Assembly (NCBI GenBank): GCA_031276295.1
Contig: JAISNI010000001.1
Span: 1 to 60,643 of the forward strand
Direction of reading: 5' to 3'
DNA length: 60,643 nt
Origin: Treponema sp.
Lineage (GTDB): Bacteria > Spirochaetota > Spirochaetia > Treponematales > Breznakiellaceae
The translations under genes and the position numbers were made by a program. The first letter of the stretch is position 1; each line of letters opens with the position of its first letter. Positions 16,277-27,515 of the stretch are shown here, piece after piece. Below the pieces are notes generated by a model, which had not been told where the DNA came from, made no database searches, and saw only the letters and a list, made by a program, of their open reading frames with translations.

Positions 16277-17660
16277 ATGGTACGGAAATTTTTTATTGCC
16301 GGTTTAGGTTTGTTTCTTGCTGCGGCCTGGCTCTTTGCGGGGGCAGGCGGAGGTGAGCAGAAAACAGGTACGTCCGCTAAACCGGGCGAGCCTTACAAGG
16401 TGTATTTCTATGCGTGGACCAACGCGGACAACATGACACCCCTGCTTGAAGCCTTCAACAAAGAATTTGCGGGTAAATACGAGATGGTCTACCAGAAATT
16501 GGCCGACGCCAGAACCATGACGATCAATACCGCCCTTGCCTCGGGCGAGCAGATCGATGTTATGACCCAGTCCAGTGCCTTTGATCAGCGTACCCGCGCC
16601 GACAGCGGTATCTACCTTGGACTTAAACGGTTCTTTACCGCGGAAGGGCTTGACTATGCGGGCGTGTTCGGAAAATCCATAGAAGAGACCCAGAATTACA
16701 ACGGCGATTACTACGGCATTCCCTACTGTAACAATATCAACATGGTTTTCTTCAATAATAAAGATGTTTGATGCGGCCGGCGTTCCCTATCCCGATTCTA
16801 ACTGGACATGGGATGATTTCCGGGCAACCGCCAAAAGATTGACCAGCGGAAGCGGCGCCAACAAAGTCTACGGCGCTATGGTTGATGTCGCCCACCCCGA
16901 CCAGGATTTAAACTGGGCGCTGATTGCCCAGCAGAAATTGGGGAGTTTCTACTATTACAATACGAATTTTAAATCCACCCGTTTTGACTCTCCCGCAATG
17001 CGGGAAAGCCTGCAATTCTTCTACGATCTGCTCATGATGGACAAGTCTTGCGTACCCCTTGATGAATACACCGCCCTCCGGCTTCAGGACGATATTGTCG
17101 CTATGAACGGTCTCTATAACAGACGCTATGCCATGTGGGTTGCGCCGGTTTACGGCTGCCTGTACCTGAACAAGAGTTACGGCGATATTCCTGCGGGTAC
17201 GGATATTGGCATGACAAACCTTCCGCGTCCTGTGGGATCGGCCGGCCCGGTCAGCGTTACCTATACGTCCACCGCCAGCATTCCCGCCAACGTCAAGAAT
17301 CCCGAGGCTTCCTGGACCGCCCTCAAGTATATCTGCATAGACCGCGCGGATCTCTTTGCCGGCCCCAAGGCCATGCACCCCGGTTATCAGTTCAAAACGG
17401 TGGAAGAGGCAAACAAGTTTAACGAGATCATCTTTAGAGATCATCCCGGTTTAGATTTTGATATGGCCATGAAGGTAATGCCCCTGCCCCGTACCCTGAT
17501 CAGTAAGGATAATAGCCGTGTCGAAGGTCAGGCCAAGATCAACGATCTTATCAAGGCCAATATGTCCCTGGTTTTCAACGGGGAAATGACCGTTGACGCC
17601 GCGCTACGGGATCTTAAAACCAAAGGCGATCAGTACATTGCCGATGATCTGAAGAAATAG
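16277..17660 (+). pseudogene. sugar ABC transporter substrate-binding protein, frameshifted
   Basis: Two overlapping frames together make one family-1 extracellular solute-binding protein. The first (16277-16771) has a signal peptide (MVRKFFIAGLGLFLAAAWLFAGAG) and runs to FFNNKDV, where it stops. The second (from about 16764) resumes FDAAGVPYPDSNWTWDDFRATAKRL to the end at 17660, with a total of about 460 residues, the normal length. Homologues read NKDLFDAAG-like through this point, so one frame change near 16764-16771 splits the gene. It could be real decay or a sequencing error. The downstream permeases are intact, and the adjacent glycosidase-like gene is also broken, which favours real decay. 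Confidence 0.75.
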
Positions 17661-17666
17661 TTTTAT

Positions 17667-17704
17667 AAGCCGGTTCCCCGTGCCGCCGGCCGTGAACCGG
17701 TTTT
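17667..17704 (+). terminator. hairpin after the sugar-binding protein gene
   Basis: GCCGGTTC pairs with GAACCGGT around a GC-rich 17-nt loop region, followed by TTTT. It lies 7 nt after the stop. A partial terminator or mRNA 3'-end stabiliser between binding protein and permease genes is common in sugar ABC operons. Confidence 0.5.
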
Positions 17705-17720
17705 GCAAAGACGGCCTCCA

Positions 17721-17782
17721 GGAGCCTGTTGCACTTCGTGGATTTTTATACGATTCTGCGCGAAGCGCAACAAACTGTTAGG
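17721..17782. repeat. short copy of the TAGCAG..TGTTGC palindromic repeat
   Basis: The left arm reads GAGCCTGTTGCACTTCG. The right arm, on the opposite strand, reads TAACAGTTTGTTGCGCTTCG. Between them lie only about 25 bp, including ATTTTTATACGA, a remnant of the interior hairpin of the full element at 9437-9579. The copy lies inside an operon, between the binding protein and permease genes. Confidence 0.6.
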
Positions 17783-17809
17783 CTTATTTTTGTATTTCAA
17801 TTTAAAGCC

Positions 17810-17839
17810 GCCGTTTCAAAACTGAAGTTTTGAAACGGC
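17810..17839. repeat. 13-bp perfect hairpin GCCGTTTCAAAAC
   Basis: GCCGTTTCAAAAC and its exact complement enclose a TGAA loop. A sister copy with the same stem occurs at 42560-42590. It is followed by CTTCCCTAAATG, not a T-run, so it is probably a dispersed repeat and not a simple terminator. Confidence 0.6.
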
Positions 17840-17881
17840 CTTCCCTAAATGATTTTCTTTGTATAACATACCGGAGGAGAA

Positions 17882-18814
17882 GTGAGTTCCATTGCCGCTA
17901 CGTCTCTTTTTAAGAACAAGAAAAAAATTTCGCTCCTTGAGCGTAATGAAAATCTGGCAGGTTTTGCCTTTCTCTCTCTTAATTTTTTAGGGTATGTGCT
18001 TTTCAAGCTGATCCCCATTGTGATGGCGCTGGTACTCAGCTTTTCAAGGTGGAATTTCGTTTCCGGCATCCGCGGTATACGGATCATCGGCCTTGAAAAT
18101 TACCTGAAACTTATAATCGATCCTATTTTTATTCAATCCTTTATCAATACGATCATCTATTCGCTTGCTATGGTGCCGGTTTCTATTTTTCTTTCCCTCA
18201 TCCTCGGCGCGATTCTCAACGAGTATGTCTTCGGGAAAGGCGTCCTGCGTCTGGCCTTTTACCTGCCCTATGTATCCTCGATGGTGGCGGTATCAATGGT
18301 ATGGATGATCCTGTTTTTACCGTCCTATGGGCCTATCAACAATTTCCTGCGGGGTATCGGTATTGCCGAACCTCCCCGATGGCTCAACGCCTCAAGCACT
18401 TCGCTGCTCTCGATCATCATCGTCGGTGTGTGGCAGTCCCTTGGGTACAATATCATCATTGTGCTCGCGGGCTTGCAGGGGATTTCCCGTTCCCTCTATG
18501 AATCGGCCGATATTGACGGCGCCAATGTGGTGCAGAAATTTTTTAAGATAACGATACCGTCTCTTTCCGGTACCCTGTTTTTCCTCGTGATGATCTCTTT
18601 CATACGCTCGTTCCAGGTCTTTACCCCTGTCCGCGTTATGACCCAGGGCGGGCCGGGGAATTCGTCGTCGGTACTTGTCTACTATATTTATACCACGGCC
18701 TTCCAGAACAGTGATATAGGGTACGCTACCGCAATGTCCTGGGTCTTATTCCTTTTGGTATTTGTTTTTACCGTGGTGCGTAACTCGATGATTGCGCGTA
18801 CCAATCAAAGTTAA
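17882..18814 (+). CDS. sugar ABC transporter permease, first subunit
   Basis: The start is GTG 17882 with GGAGGAGA 3-5 nt upstream. The product has 310 residues. After a short basic N-terminus there are about six membrane segments (LAGFAFLSLNFLGYVLF, FINTIIYSLAMVPVSIFLSLILGAIL, ALFYLPYVSSMVAVSMVWMILF-like, IIIVGVWQSLGYNIIIVLAGLQ and others). The coupling loop reads LQGISRSLYESADIDGANVVQKFFKITIPSL, the standard EAA motif of MalF/UgpA-type permeases. It should form a heterodimer with the next gene product. The operon ATPase is not encoded nearby; a shared MsmX-type ATPase is probable. Confidence 0.9.
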   Translation: MSSIAATSLFKNKKKISLLERNENLAGFAFLSLNFLGYVLFKLIPIVMALVLSFSRWNFVSGIRGIRIIGLENYLKLIIDPIFIQSFINTIIYSLAMVPVSIFLSLILGAILNEYVFGKGVLRLAFYLPYVSSMVAVSMVWMILFLPSYGPINNFLRGIGIAEPPRWLNASSTSLLSIIIVGVWQSLGYNIIIVLAGLQGISRSLYESADIDGANVVQKFFKITIPSLSGTLFFLVMISFIRSFQVFTPVRVMTQGGPGNSSSVLVYYIYTTAFQNSDIGYATAMSWVLFLLVFVFTVVRNSMIARTNQS

Positions 18815-18831
18815 ATATGGAGAATTAAGGT

Positions 18832-19668
18832 ATGGGGTTTACCCGAAGGAAACTGATAGGTAAGATACTTTTAACCGTCTTTATGTCGGGTTTTGCCGTT
18901 TCAATGCTGCTTCCCTTTGCCTGGATGATATCGGCGTCATTTAAACCGGATAATCACGTGTTCAATGTACCTATAGACTGGATACCGAAAGCGCCGACCC
19001 TGGAGAATTATGTAAAGGTCTGGGCTTCCAGCGTGCCTTTCTATAAGTTCTTTCTCAATTCCATTAAGGTAACGCTGTGGTGCGTGATAGGCGAAGTTTG
19101 TACGAGCGCCCTGGCGGGCTACGCTTTTTCAAAGATAAAATTCCGGGGCAGGGAATTTATCTTCTGGCTCTATGTCTCCACATTGATCTTCCCCGGTCAA
19201 ATGATGCTCATTCCGCGTTTTGTGCTTTTCCGTCTTACCGGTATCTATAACACACACTGGACCCTGATTCTGCCGGGGATGTTCACGGCCTTTGGGACCT
19301 TTATGCTGCGCCAGTTCTTTTCTACCATACCGGTGGAATTAAGCGAATCGGCCAAGATCGACGGCGCAAACCATTTTACGGTTTTTACCAAGATCGTGCT
19401 TCCGCTTTCACTTGCGGCGGTCAGCGCCCTGGTGATATTCCAGTTTGTAGCGTCATGGAATGATTTTGAGGCCCCGCTTGTATACCTCCGTACCAGGGAA
19501 CTTGCAACCATCCCTCTGGGTTTAAGTTTTTTCCGTGATGAAAATTCATCAAGTTACGGTGCCATCATGGCCGCGTCTGTCTGCTCTCTTGTACCGATCT
19601 TTGCGGTATTCCTCGCCTTTCAGAAGCAGTTTGTGGCCGGTATAGCAACGTCGGGAATGAAGGAATAA
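18832..19668 (+). CDS. sugar ABC transporter permease, second subunit
   Basis: The product has 278 residues, with the MalG/UgpE-type N-terminus (LTVFMSGFAVSMLLPFAWMISASFKPDNHVF) and the EAA loop VELSESAKIDGANHFTVFTKIVLPLS. Six membrane segments are visible. GGAGAATTAAGGT lies just before the ATG, 17 nt after the first permease stop. Partner of the preceding permease. Substrate is unknown, though the degraded glycosidase-like gene next door suggests plant or microbial polysaccharide fragments. Confidence 0.9.
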   Translation: MGFTRRKLIGKILLTVFMSGFAVSMLLPFAWMISASFKPDNHVFNVPIDWIPKAPTLENYVKVWASSVPFYKFFLNSIKVTLWCVIGEVCTSALAGYAFSKIKFRGREFIFWLYVSTLIFPGQMMLIPRFVLFRLTGIYNTHWTLILPGMFTAFGTFMLRQFFSTIPVELSESAKIDGANHFTVFTKIVLPLSLAAVSALVIFQFVASWNDFEAPLVYLRTRELATIPLGLSFFRDENSSSYGAIMAASVCSLVPIFAVFLAFQKQFVAGIATSGMKE

Positions 19669-19670
19669 AT

Positions 19671-20141
19671 ATGGAACTTCTCTTTGATTCTTCGGAACTG
19701 TACGTCATGGATCTTGGCGTGCGGGGCTGCGCCGTATTCGGTTTTGACGAATTGAAAACCGCCCTGAAAAAACACGGGGCCGACATTGTCAAGGTAAACC
19801 ATTGGACGCAAATGGGGAAGGGAGCGACTCTTCTGGTTGCGGGTACGACGGAAAATCGCCGTATTCAGATGCTGCTTGAAAGCGCCGGAACGGATTACAG
19901 GCTCAGCCCTGAAAGCCTTATCGTGCAGCGTTGTGATATACCAGAAGGCAGGGCGCTGGTTCTTGCCGGAACCGATGAGAAGGGCCTCATGTACAATCTG
20001 TGTAGTCCCGGAATGGGATCTACAGATATATGTTACGGTACAGGGGCCTTCCGGCGTTTGTCTGATGCTGCCCGGTATCCAGCACCCCGAGCATCCTTAT
20101 CCCTATCATGTGGTAAGGGTCGAATGAACGTATTTTTTTAA
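19671..20141 (+). pseudogene. truncated glycosidase-like gene (GH115/GH67-type N-terminal domain)
   Basis: The open frame gives 156 residues. Residues about 1-110 read like the small N-terminal domain preceding the barrel of alpha-glucuronidase-type enzymes: GATLLVAGTTENRRIQMLLESAGTDYRLSPESLIVQRCDIPEGRALVLAGTDEKGLMYNL. After NLC the frame becomes unlike protein. An overlapping frame keeps a short C-terminal-looking tail (LMLPGIQHPEHPYPYHVVRVE, stop near 20127). The whole catalytic barrel is missing, so this looks like a deletion remnant. It starts 2 nt after the permease stop and was the last transport-linked gene of the operon. The family call is by pattern only. Confidence 0.5.
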
Positions 20142-20165
20142 CACTAATGAAGAGGAGATGAACAA

Positions 20166-21539
20166 ATGAGCGTGCAATTTATTGAAGAACGTCTACAAAC
20201 GCCTGTTGCGTATGAATGCGACGTACTCGTGGCAGGCGGCGGAACGGCCGGAGTTGTGGCGGCGCTGGCGGCGGCAAGAAACGGGGCAAAAACTATTCTG
20301 CTCGATCGCTACGGCTTTCTGGGCGGTTCCCTGCTTAACGGCGCGGGTCCCCTGCATAGTTTTTTCAACCTGTATAAAGCCTTCCCGCACGTAGAAAAGG
20401 TGCAGGTAGTACGCGGTATACCGCAGGAGATCGTAGACCGGATGACGGCGGTAGGCGGATCGCCGGGGCATCTTGAACAGGATAAAGGCGGCAGTTACGA
20501 TTCGGTTATCACGCTTATCGACTGGGAAATTTTTAAGGGCGTCATCTTTGACATGATGGAGGAAGCGGGCGTGCGCGTGCTGCTCCACGTTATGGCGGTG
20601 GAAACCATCCGGGACGGGAACCAAGTCCGGGGCGTTATCATTGAAGGCAAGTCGGGCCGCGAGGCCATACGCGCCCGCGTGGTTATCGATACCACCGGCG
20701 ACGGCGATGTAGCGGCAAAAGCCGGCGCGAAATTTATTAAACAACACGGTACGACCAAGGTCGGTATGCCTTTTGGAATGGCCAATGTCGATATGCCCCG
20801 TCTGGTAAAATTTTTGGAAGAAAACGACATGGTCAACCAGCTTGTCCGCGCCGACAAGGGCGGCGTGGTTGACGATATATTACGCCTCGGCTTTGAACTT
20901 AAAAAGATACCGCTTTTCAAGGAGTATATGGATACGGCCGGTATGTGGGGGCCCCTTGGCGTGTCCCTGCACGAGTACCATTACAACTACATCAACGGCA
21001 CATCCCTTCCGAATATCGACGCAACGGATACGGAAACGCTTTCGAAGGCCGAGATTACCCTGCGCAAACAGGTGATGACGCTTTCAAAAATGCTTAAAGA
21101 ACATATCCCCGGTTTTGAAAAAGCCTACCTTACCTGGACGCCGGTCTGTGTGGGCGTGCGCTATACGCGGGTAATCGAATGTGAACATGACATGAGCCTG
21201 GACGAAATTGTGAACTGCCGCCGCTTTGACGACGAGGTCATGCTCTACGGCTTCCATGATTGCGCCCCCAGGATCATGATCAAAAACGGCGGTTACTACG
21301 GCATCCCCTACCGCGCCTTTATCCCCAAGGGTGTGGAGGGGCTCCTGGTTGCGGGACGCCTTATCACCAGCACGTGGGAAGCCCACATGTCTACCCGCAA
21401 TACCGTTTCCTGCATGGCCCAGGGACAGGCCGTCGGCACGGCCGCGGCCCTGTCCGCGCAATCGGGTATAAACCCGCGCCAACTGGACACGGGCGTACTG
21501 CGGGAAGTTCTGAAAAAACAGAAGGTTTTTCTTGGGTGA
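20166..21539 (+). CDS. FAD-dependent oxidoreductase (FAD_oxidored family)
   Basis: The product has 457 residues. The dinucleotide-binding signature [36 protein letters not shown] lies at residues 19-54. [19 protein letters not shown] and the C-terminal [53 protein letters not shown] close the FAD site. This family (PF12831-type) includes oxidoreductases often found beside sugar ABC transporters and glycoside hydrolases; the substrate is unknown. GAGGAG lies 9 nt before the ATG. It ends 3 nt from the convergent lon gene. It is intact, unlike the gene upstream of it. Confidence 0.85.
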   Translation: MSVQFIEERLQTPVAYECDVLVAGGGTAGVVAALAAARNGAKTILLDRYGFLGGSLLNGAGPLHSFFNLYKAFPHVEKVQVVRGIPQEIVDRMTAVGGSPGHLEQDKGGSYDSVITLIDWEIFKGVIFDMMEEAGVRVLLHVMAVETIRDGNQVRGVIIEGKSGREAIRARVVIDTTGDGDVAAKAGAKFIKQHGTTKVGMPFGMANVDMPRLVKFLEENDMVNQLVRADKGGVVDDILRLGFELKKIPLFKEYMDTAGMWGPLGVSLHEYHYNYINGTSLPNIDATDTETLSKAEITLRKQVMTLSKMLKEHIPGFEKAYLTWTPVCVGVRYTRVIECEHDMSLDEIVNCRRFDDEVMLYGFHDCAPRIMIKNGGYYGIPYRAFIPKGVEGLLVAGRLITSTWEAHMSTRNTVSCMAQGQAVGTAAALSAQSGINPRQLDTGVLREVLKKQKVFLG

Positions 21540-21542
21540 ACC

Positions 21543-24104
21543 TTACCCCTTCCGTTTTCCGGCCTTTTTAGGTTCATCCTTCCGTAATATGCCCTCGTCA
21601 AACAGCAGAGTAAAGGCATCCGCCGCGTTTTCCATAAAATCAACCGCAATGGAAGCCTTAATTTCGGCGTCCAGTTCTTCCCATTCTTCGCGGTTATCAA
21701 GGGGCAGAAGCACTTTCTCCATGCCGTTCCGTATGGCCGCAAGTATCTTCTCTTTAAGACCGCCTATGGGCAGCACCCGCCCTGTCAGTGTCAATTCCCC
21801 CGTCATGGCAATGCCCGGCTTGGGCGGAATACGGCAGAGGGTGGAGAGCAGGGAAGAAGCGAGGGTAATACCCGCGGAAGGCCCGTCCTTGGGTATGGCC
21901 CCTTCGGGAACGTGAACGTGAAAATCGATCTTGCCGACATCCTTAACTAGAAAATTGTACCTATCTTTAACGCTCCGCAGGTATGACAGGGCAATGCGGG
22001 CACTTTCCTTCATCACATCCCCCAGGTTGCCGGTCATAATGAGTTCACCGTTTCCCTCAAAAGAGATTGTTTCTACCGGCAGCATGGTACCGCCTGTTTC
22101 GGTCCAGGCAAGGCCGTAGGCCACGCCGGTGCGGGCTTCCTTAAAAACCACGTCGTTTTTGTATTTATGCCGGCCAAGCAGTTTGTCAAGGTCTCCAACA
22201 TCCACCGTTTTAATAAAGGACTCTATAGGCTTTTCTCCCGAATTACCGTACTGTTCCTCTACCGCTTCCCGTGCGATACGCCGTATGCAGCGGGCAAGCT
22301 CCCGTTCAAGCCCCCGCACGCCGGACTCCATAGTCCAGTGCTGGATGACAGCCTTTACGGCGTCATCGGTGAATGTTATCTGCGCGCAATCCAGACCGTT
22401 TTCTTTAAGCTCTTTGGGTAGCAGGAACTGTTTGGCAATGGCAAGTTTTTCATTTTCTCCGTAGCCCGGTATCTCAATAATTTCCATACGGTCCAGAAGC
22501 GGGATAGGTATGGTGTGCAGTGAATTGGCTGTTGTTATAAAGAGTACCTTGGAAAGATCGTAAGGAACTTCCATGTAATGATCGGAAAAGGCAAAATTCT
22601 GTTCAGGATCGAGAACTTCAAGCAAGGCTGAAGCCGGATCACCGCGAAAATCGCTTGAAAGTTTATCTATTTCATCCAGCAGAAAAACAGGATTCATAGC
22701 CCCCGCCTTACGCATGGACTGAATAATTTTTCCCGGCAGGGCGCTGACGTATGTTTTTCGGTGCCCCCGTATTTCCGCTTCATCGCGGACCCCGCCCAGG
22801 GATATCCTTACAAAACGCCTCCCCAGAGCCCGGGCTACGGATTTACCCAGGCTGGTCTTTCCTATTCCCGGCGGCCCGACAAAACAGAGAATAGGCCCTT
22901 TTATACTGTTACACATTTCCTGTTCCGTTCCTGCGGCATCTGGAATAGCAACGGAAGGAATCTGCATACCGTTGGTTTTTAACAATTCTACGGTATTTGA
23001 CATACCGTTGTTCAGCGAAACGGCAACAGTCTCTACGGTCCTGGTATGGGCGCTTCTGTTAATACGGTTTGTAAGCTGCCGTACCGCTATAAATTCCAGT
23101 ATTCTTTCCTTGGCCTTTTTCATGTTAAAGTGATCTTCATTCAGAATCGCTTCCGCCCGGTTAAGGTCCTCGGAATCCTCACTGTAATTGCTCCACGGCA
23201 GGTCCGCTATCCATTCAAGGTAGCCCCGCAGTACCCCCGCCTCGGGGGACATGGCCTGGAGTTTCCTCAGTCTGGCCAATTCTTTCTGGGCCTTGGATAC
23301 GATCTCTGCCGGCGGGTACTTGGCTGTTATGGACTTTTCCAGATCGGTAAATTCATCTTCACCGACATCCTTCCCAAGCTCCTTGTGTATCTCTTTTAAC
23401 TGCTCGTGCAGTATATATTCCCGCTGGCTTTTTTCCATGCGGCTTTTTACTTTGCCGCTGATATTTTTTTGTATCCCAAATATCTCATTTTCCTGTTCCA
23501 GAATTTCAAGCATAGCGGAAAGGCGTTCCTTTACACTTGTCATACCTAACATTTCTATTTTTTTTTCGATTTTTAACGTAATCACGTTACAGATAAGGTT
23601 GACAAGCCGTTCAGGGCTTTCCGCCTTCTCTATCGTGGCGATGGTTTCCGTATTGATTTTTTTTGAGAATTCCGTATAGGTAAGAAAAGACATTTGAACC
23701 GCCCGTATCAGGGCCTTTATTTCAGGATGAGCTTCATTTTCTATCTCCACAGGGATTGGGGTAATTTTAGCTACCATAGTATTTTTTAGAGGTTGAAGGG
23801 AACGGACATTTCCGCGGTATTCGCCCTGAAGCACGACCCGGTAGGTACCGTCAGGAAGGCGCATCTGCTGAACTATCCTGACGATACTGCCGACCCGGTA
23901 GGTTTCGCCGGTTTGCACGTCCTTGATACACGCAGCAAACATCCTCTTATCCCTCTGCATAGCCTCATCTATCGCCCTGATGCCGGCATTGTAGGTAACA
24001 AACACCGGTATCAATGATTGCGGAAAAAGGACTATCTCTCTCAGGGGGAGCAGGGGAAATTCCTCGGAAACCGAAAATAATTTTGAAGTTTTGATAAACT
24101 TCAT
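21543..24104 (-). CDS. lon: ATP-dependent protease Lon
   Basis: The product has 853 residues. The order is N-terminal substrate-binding domain ([21 protein letters not shown]), helical domain, AAA+ module with Walker [14 protein letters not shown] and Walker [12 protein letters not shown], and C-terminal protease with [11 protein letters not shown] (catalytic Ser near 743) and [10 protein letters not shown] (catalytic Lys near 784). It degrades misfolded and regulatory proteins in the cytoplasm. The start codon overlaps the clpX stop (ATGA), so it is the last gene of tig-clpP-clpX-lon. Confidence 0.96.
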   Translation of the reverse strand: MKFIKTSKLFSVSEEFPLLPLREIVLFPQSLIPVFVTYNAGIRAIDEAMQRDKRMFAACIKDVQTGETYRVGSIVRIVQQMRLPDGTYRVVLQGEYRGNVRSLQPLKNTMVAKITPIPVEIENEAHPEIKALIRAVQMSFLTYTEFSKKINTETIATIEKAESPERLVNLICNVITLKIEKKIEMLGMTSVKERLSAMLEILEQENEIFGIQKNISGKVKSRMEKSQREYILHEQLKEIHKELGKDVGEDEFTDLEKSITAKYPPAEIVSKAQKELARLRKLQAMSPEAGVLRGYLEWIADLPWSNYSEDSEDLNRAEAILNEDHFNMKKAKERILEFIAVRQLTNRINRSAHTRTVETVAVSLNNGMSNTVELLKTNGMQIPSVAIPDAAGTEQEMCNSIKGPILCFVGPPGIGKTSLGKSVARALGRRFVRISLGGVRDEAEIRGHRKTYVSALPGKIIQSMRKAGAMNPVFLLDEIDKLSSDFRGDPASALLEVLDPEQNFAFSDHYMEVPYDLSKVLFITTANSLHTIPIPLLDRMEIIEIPGYGENEKLAIAKQFLLPKELKENGLDCAQITFTDDAVKAVIQHWTMESGVRGLERELARCIRRIAREAVEEQYGNSGEKPIESFIKTVDVGDLDKLLGRHKYKNDVVFKEARTGVAYGLAWTETGGTMLPVETISFEGNGELIMTGNLGDVMKESARIALSYLRSVKDRYNFLVKDVGKIDFHVHVPEGAIPKDGPSAGITLASSLLSTLCRIPPKPGIAMTGELTLTGRVLPIGGLKEKILAAIRNGMEKVLLPLDNREEWEELDAEIKASIAVDFMENAADAFTLLFDEGILRKDEPKKAGKRKG

Positions 24105-25354
24105 GCGGTCTTCTGTAAAGGCTGAATGACAGGGGGCTCAGCCTTCTCTACTACCTCCTGGGTTATGACAACCTGTTTACTTCCCTCTATAGAAGGAATT
24201 TCAAACATAATATCCGTCATAAGTTTTTCAACTATGGCCCGCAGACCCCTCGCTCCAGTCTTTTGTTTAATGGCGGTATCGGCAATAGCATTGATGGCCC
24301 CTTCGGTAAATTCCAACTTGACATTATCGATGGCCAGAGATGCCTGGTACTGCTTCACAATGGCATTGCGCGGCTCCGTGATGATCCGTTTGAGATCTTC
24401 GTGTTTAAGTTCGTCAAGGCTTACGGTGATGGGAAGACGGCCTATAAATTCCGGAATCATACCGAAATGGATAAGATCGTCGGGGTGCAGGGCGTCAAAA
24501 AGTTCCTTGAGGTTTCTTTCGGCTCCCGATCGTACTTCGGTTCCAAAGCCCATGGGATGCTGAACGACACGCCGCTCGATAAATTTTTCCAGACCTACAA
24601 ATGCGCCGCCGCAGATAAAGAGAATATCCGTCGTATTGATGCGGATCATGTCCTGATTGGGATGCTTCCTCCCTCCCTGGGGGGGAACCGAGGCAACCGT
24701 ACCTTCAACGATCTTAAGCAGGGCTTGCTGCACACCTTCGCCTGAAACATCCCTGGTTATGGAAACGTTTTCCCCTTTTCTGGCTATCTTATCGATCTCG
24801 TCAATATAGATAATGCCCCGTTCCGCCGCAGCAATATTCCCCCCCGCATTCTGGATAAGTTTAAGGAGGATGTTTTCAACGTCCTCGCCGACATAGCCTG
24901 CCTCGGTTAGCGTGGTCGCGTCGACAATGGCAAAGGGAACCTTGAGCTTTTTCGCCAGGGTCTTGGCCAGAAGGGTTTTACCCGTACCCGTGGGCCCTAT
25001 GAGCAGAACATTGGATTTTTCTATTTCCACACCGTCCGTTTCCCTGCCCGTATTGACTATTCTTTTATAGTGATTATAGACCGCAACCGAAAGGGCCCTT
25101 TTTGCATTATCCTGTCCTATGATGTACATGTCCAGATATGCCTTGATCTCGCGGGGGGTCGGAATATCACCGGTAAACTGGTTTGTCAGCTCATGCTCAT
25201 CCTCGGCAATAATTTTCCGGCACACCTCCACGCATTCATCACATATATATACATCCTTGGGGCCGGCAATCAGCCTTCTGGTCATATCGCTGGTCTTTCC
25301 GCAAAAAGAACAGTAACGTTCTACAAAATTGGATCCATTACGAAGACGTGACAT
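24101..25354 (-). CDS. clpX: ClpX, ATPase subunit of the ClpXP protease
   Basis: The product has 417 residues. The N-terminal C4 zinc domain is present ([31 protein letters not shown]), then Walker [16 protein letters not shown], Walker [11 protein letters not shown] and the C-terminal [10 protein letters not shown] segment. The ClpP-binding loop, IGF in E. coli, reads MGFG here. ClpX unfolds substrates and feeds them to ClpP. Its start lies inside the 3' end of clpP, with GAGGG upstream. Confidence 0.97.
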   Translation of the reverse strand: MSRLRNGSNFVERYCSFCGKTSDMTRRLIAGPKDVYICDECVEVCRKIIAEDEHELTNQFTGDIPTPREIKAYLDMYIIGQDNAKRALSVAVYNHYKRIVNTGRETDGVEIEKSNVLLIGPTGTGKTLLAKTLAKKLKVPFAIVDATTLTEAGYVGEDVENILLKLIQNAGGNIAAAERGIIYIDEIDKIARKGENVSITRDVSGEGVQQALLKIVEGTVASVPPQGGRKHPNQDMIRINTTDILFICGGAFVGLEKFIERRVVQHPMGFGTEVRSGAERNLKELFDALHPDDLIHFGMIPEFIGRLPITVSLDELKHEDLKRIITEPRNAIVKQYQASLAIDNVKLEFTEGAINAIADTAIKQKTGARGLRAIVEKLMTDIMFEIPSIEGSKQVVITQEVVEKAEPPVIQPLQKTA

Positions 25355-25952
25355 TTTTATCCCTCGTTAATATAGAATCAGCCACACCATAGGCGACTGC
25401 CTCTTCAGCAGACATATAAAAATCCCTTTCCATATCAATAGCGATCCGGTCATGGCTTTTTCCTGTCTGCCTGGCGAATATATCTATCGTAAGTTTTTTT
25501 AACCGGATTATTTCTTTTGACTGGATACCTATATCGCTGGCTTGCCCCTGAGCCCCGCCCCAGGGTTGGTGGATAAGAACCCGCGAGGAGGGGAGCATCA
25601 TCCGTTTACCATAAGTTCCCGCGGTAAGGATCAACGCGCCCATACTGGCGGCCTGCCCAAGACATATCGTCTGCACGTCGCAATGAACCCATTGAATAGT
25701 ATCATAAATGGCCAGTCCCGCGGTAACCGATCCGCCGGGGGTATTAATATAGAGATTAATGTCCTTTTCCGTATCCTGGCCGTCAAGGAACAGCAGCTGG
25801 GCAACCACAAGATCGGCAGCCAAATCATTTATCTCTCCGTCAAGAAAAACTATCCTGTCTTTTAGAAGCCTTGAGTAGATATCATACGACCGTTCTCCCA
25901 TCCCCGTTTGTTCCACGACTATGGGGACAAGGTTGTTCATTTTTTCATTCAT
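25338..25952 (-). CDS. clpP: ClpP protease subunit
   Basis: The product has 204 residues from ATG 25952; ATG 25940 is an alternative start. The catalytic triad is visible: Ser103 in [10 protein letters not shown], His128 in LIHQPWGG and Asp173 in IAIDMERDF. It forms the tetradecameric peptidase chamber used by ClpX. The start overlaps the tig stop by 8 bp and the stop overlaps clpX by 17 bp, an unusually tight arrangement that implies coupled translation. Confidence 0.96.
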   Translation of the reverse strand: MNEKMNNLVPIVVEQTGMGERSYDIYSRLLKDRIVFLDGEINDLAADLVVAQLLFLDGQDTEKDINLYINTPGGSVTAGLAIYDTIQWVHCDVQTICLGQAASMGALILTAGTYGKRMMLPSSRVLIHQPWGGAQGQASDIGIQSKEIIRLKKLTIDIFARQTGKSHDRIAIDMERDFYMSAEEAVAYGVADSILTRDKNVTSS

Positions 25953-27318
25953 AAATGCTGCCTATTATTTCCGGATATTTTTTCTTCCCGCCTATCTCTA
26001 TATTATTTTCTGCAAGGAATCTGTCGTAGAGCTTTTTCTCTTTGATTGCATCTATGAGGTACTCTTTGGCTTCTTCCTTTTGTTCATAGTATTCTCTGAC
26101 ATCCTCCAAGGGCTCATTGTGTTGTTTGGCAATATTCTCCAGTTCTTTTTCAATATCCTCGTCCGAGGCTTCCAGGGCCAGATCCTGCATAAGCGTCTCT
26201 ACAATAAGCCGGGAATGGAGGGCTTTTGTTGCAGCAGAGCGCGTTTTATCAATAAAAGCCTCTCTTGAATCGGGATTGTTTTTTATATAATCGGCCATTT
26301 GTTCATTTTTAACCCCTACCTGGCGCAAAAACTTCGTCCAGCGAGAATCGAGTTCCACGCGTATCATAGAATCCGGTATATCTACCGGTGTATTCTCCAT
26401 TATTTTTTCTATGATAGCATTGATCTTGATGGATCTCAGATATTCATCAAGATTTTTTTGAAGGCTTTCCCGCAGACTGTTTTTAAGATCATCAAGGGTA
26501 GCGTATTTTTCATCAACGTCCTGGGCCAGATCGTCGTCTAATTCGGGGAGGCTTTTCTCCTTTAAGGCGCTCAGGCTTACCCGTATCTTCTTGGTTTTAC
26601 CTGCAAGATCCTTATCGGCGAAATCCTCAGGATAGCTTTTCTCTATATCTTTTGTTTCGCCCTGTTTCATCCCTATAATATCATGGTCGAATTTAAAGAT
26701 GTTGTTTCCGGACCCCAAGGTAAAAACAAAATCTTCCCGTTCCGTACCCGGAATTACGTTACCTTCGTCATCGAGTTCACTGTAATCAACCGTTACGACA
26801 TCGTTCTCTTCCGCGGGGGCGTCTTCATCCTTATCAAACACCATTGCGTTCCGTTCGCGGATTTGTTCAAGTTCGCGGTTGATATCCTCTTCGGTAATTT
26901 CAGCATCGGGAACGACTACGTTAAGCCCATTCCATTGCCCAATAGTTACCTTCGGCAAGACATCGTAGATAACAGAGAATGTAAGATCGGCATCCGTATC
27001 CAGCTTAGGTTTATCCTCCAGCTTGGGAGTAGAGTAGGGCAGGGGTTGGTACTCCCTTGCAAGACTCTTATCGTCAAAAACTTCCGTTAAAGCCGCTTCG
27101 ATAAGGGCGGCTAAAACCTCTTCTTTAAGGCCATCTCCCAGTTTCCGAATCAATACATCCTTGGGCACCTTACCCTTGCGGAAGCCCGGAATCTGTAAAT
27201 TTTTACCGTAATTGGCAAGAAGTTCGTCGTATTTGGAACGAACATCTTCCTGTTGAACCTTTAAGGTTAACTTTAAAGCCGACTTTTCCAGCCTTTCAAA
27301 TTCTTTGGATATGGTCAC
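25945..27318 (-). CDS. tig: trigger factor, ribosome-associated chaperone and prolyl isomerase
   Basis: The product has 457 residues from GTG 27318, with AGAGGAG 6 nt upstream. The ribosome-binding signature [12 protein letters not shown] is at residues about 45-56, followed by the FKBP-type domain ([42 protein letters not shown]) and the C-terminal helical chaperone domain. It binds nascent chains at the ribosome exit. First gene of the tig-clpP-clpX-lon block; transcription may come from the tRNA-Leu promoter region upstream. Confidence 0.96.
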   Translation of the reverse strand: MTISKEFERLEKSALKLTLKVQQEDVRSKYDELLANYGKNLQIPGFRKGKVPKDVLIRKLGDGLKEEVLAALIEAALTEVFDDKSLAREYQPLPYSTPKLEDKPKLDTDADLTFSVIYDVLPKVTIGQWNGLNVVVPDAEITEEDINRELEQIRERNAMVFDKDEDAPAEENDVVTVDYSELDDEGNVIPGTEREDFVFTLGSGNNIFKFDHDIIGMKQGETKDIEKSYPEDFADKDLAGKTKKIRVSLSALKEKSLPELDDDLAQDVDEKYATLDDLKNSLRESLQKNLDEYLRSIKINAIIEKIMENTPVDIPDSMIRVELDSRWTKFLRQVGVKNEQMADYIKNNPDSREAFIDKTRSAATKALHSRLIVETLMQDLALEASDEDIEKELENIAKQHNEPLEDVREYYEQKEEAKEYLIDAIKEKKLYDRFLAENNIEIGGKKKYPEIIGSIYE

Positions 27319-27434
27319 TTAAACTCCTCTTTAATATAGGATAAATTGCTTGCAAAACGCTTATTCTTCAAATTTGCAGGCAAAAACCAACAAACCTCAG
27401 CGGGAATATTCAGATTCCTTTTTTCCTGCAAAGC

Positions 27435-27515
27435 TGCGAGAGAAGGGACTTGAACCCTTATGCGCAAGGCACCAGATCCTAAGTCTGGCGTGTCTACCAA
27501 TTCCACCACTCTCGC
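27435..27515 (-). tRNA. tRNA-Leu (anticodon UAG)
   Basis: GCGAGAG pairs with CTCTCGC in the acceptor stem and the discriminator is A. The anticodon stem CCAGA/TCTGG encloses CTTAGGA, giving UAG. A short variable arm and a standard T arm (GGGTTCAAGTCCC) are present. CCA is not encoded. It lies about 115 nt upstream of tig on the same strand. Confidence 0.95.
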
